Part shown: positions 12,097 to 12,214 of the stretch, in pieces | Layout: the number at the start of each line of letters is the position of its first letter | How positions within the stretch are numbered: position 1 is the first letter of the stretch | Source: RGIG2560 sp964418385 | GTDB taxonomy: Bacteria > Patescibacteriota > Microgenomatia > UBA1400 > PJMF01 | Length of the DNA stretch: 12,214 bases | Assembly: GCA_964418385.1 (NCBI GenBank) | Contig: CAYQLH010000027.1 | Location: forward strand, 1 to 12,214 | Direction of reading: 5' to 3' | Notes under the pieces: generated by a model | Databases searched by the model: none | What the model was told of the DNA's origin: nothing | What the model saw: the letters and a program-made list of their open reading frames with translations, nothing else | Translations under genes and position numbers: made by a program

Positions 12097-12214
12097 CTAT
12101 TTACTTTGCTGATTGTTGCCGATGGTGATGGTGTAGCGCAATTCTAGGTTTTCGCCTGGTTGTAAAATGTGAGTGCAGGGACGCTCCATAATGTCTCCTT
12201 CCCAACCGCGAATG
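12097..12214 (-). CDS. 3' end of an unidentified gene (partial)
   Basis: The frame is open from the window edge to TAG at 12097, encoding 38 residues that end in LQPGENLELRYTITIGNN followed by QQSK. The alternating hydrophobic pattern suggests a C-terminal beta strand, but I do not recognise the family. Within it, AAGGAG lies 5 nt before an in-frame ATG (codon at 12187-12185), so a separate 29-residue ORF or internal start cannot be excluded. Continuation outside the window is the simpler reading. Confidence 0.5.
   Translation of the reverse strand, partial: IRGWEGDIMERPCTHILQPGENLELRYTITIGNNQQSK

Noticed and set aside
1..12214. CRISPR array, transposase, prophage or defence genes
   Set aside because: No regularly spaced repeats, no transposase or integrase motifs, and every sizeable frame is a core gene.

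Overview
The window looks like part of a streamlined bacterial chromosome. It contains only core genes, tight spacing and short or overlapping intergenic regions. TGA acts as a stop (the kinase at 6820 ends in TGA inside an ATGA overlap with tpiA), so the code is standard. Several proteins are compact or divergent versions of universal families: L1, triosephosphate isomerase, pyruvate kinase and MurB. Together with leaderless-looking gene starts, this suggests a Candidate Phyla Radiation (Patescibacteria) genome. I cannot place it further without a database search. The presence of L1 argues, from memory, against the large Parcubacteria groups that lack it.

Layout, left to right. Positions 1-1042 (minus) hold the N-terminal part of pyruvate kinase, cut by the window edge. 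Upstream of it on the same strand is Lon protease (1143-3524). A 233-bp divergent region with two palindromes separates lon from a plus-strand pair, a YibE/F-type membrane protein and MurB (3758-5831). MurB converges, with a 4-bp overlap, on a minus-strand pair: a single-cluster ferredoxin-like protein and a YgjP-type HExxH metallopeptidase (5828-6736). A compact divergent promoter region (about 6737-6819) then leads to a plus-strand cytidylate-kinase-like P-loop kinase and triosephosphate isomerase, which overlap by ATGA (6820-8159). A small hairpin separates tpiA from convergent glucose-6-phosphate isomerase (8179-9468). The right third is the conserved secE-nusG-rplK-rplA operon on the minus strand (9650-11738), ending in a clear rho-independent terminator. 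Beyond it lie an AT-rich structured spacer, a 44-residue single-span membrane protein and the 3' end of another minus-strand gene.

Functional themes are glycolysis (pyk, tpiA, pgi), translation and secretion (secE, nusG, rplK, rplA), cell wall (murB) and proteolysis (lon, ygjP-like).

The most notable pattern is a shared promoter core, TGTG(G/A)TATAAT and close variants, in front of six transcription units. At four of them (lon, yibE/F, ferredoxin, secE) the predicted transcription start falls 0-8 nt from the start codon, with no Shine-Dalgarno sequence. Genes inside operons instead carry AGGA/AAAGG-type sites. Other points of interest are a pyruvate kinase whose potassium site appears rewired, a 26-bp perfect palindrome with a degenerate second copy in the pgi promoter region, and mutually exclusive complementary segments upstream of secE.
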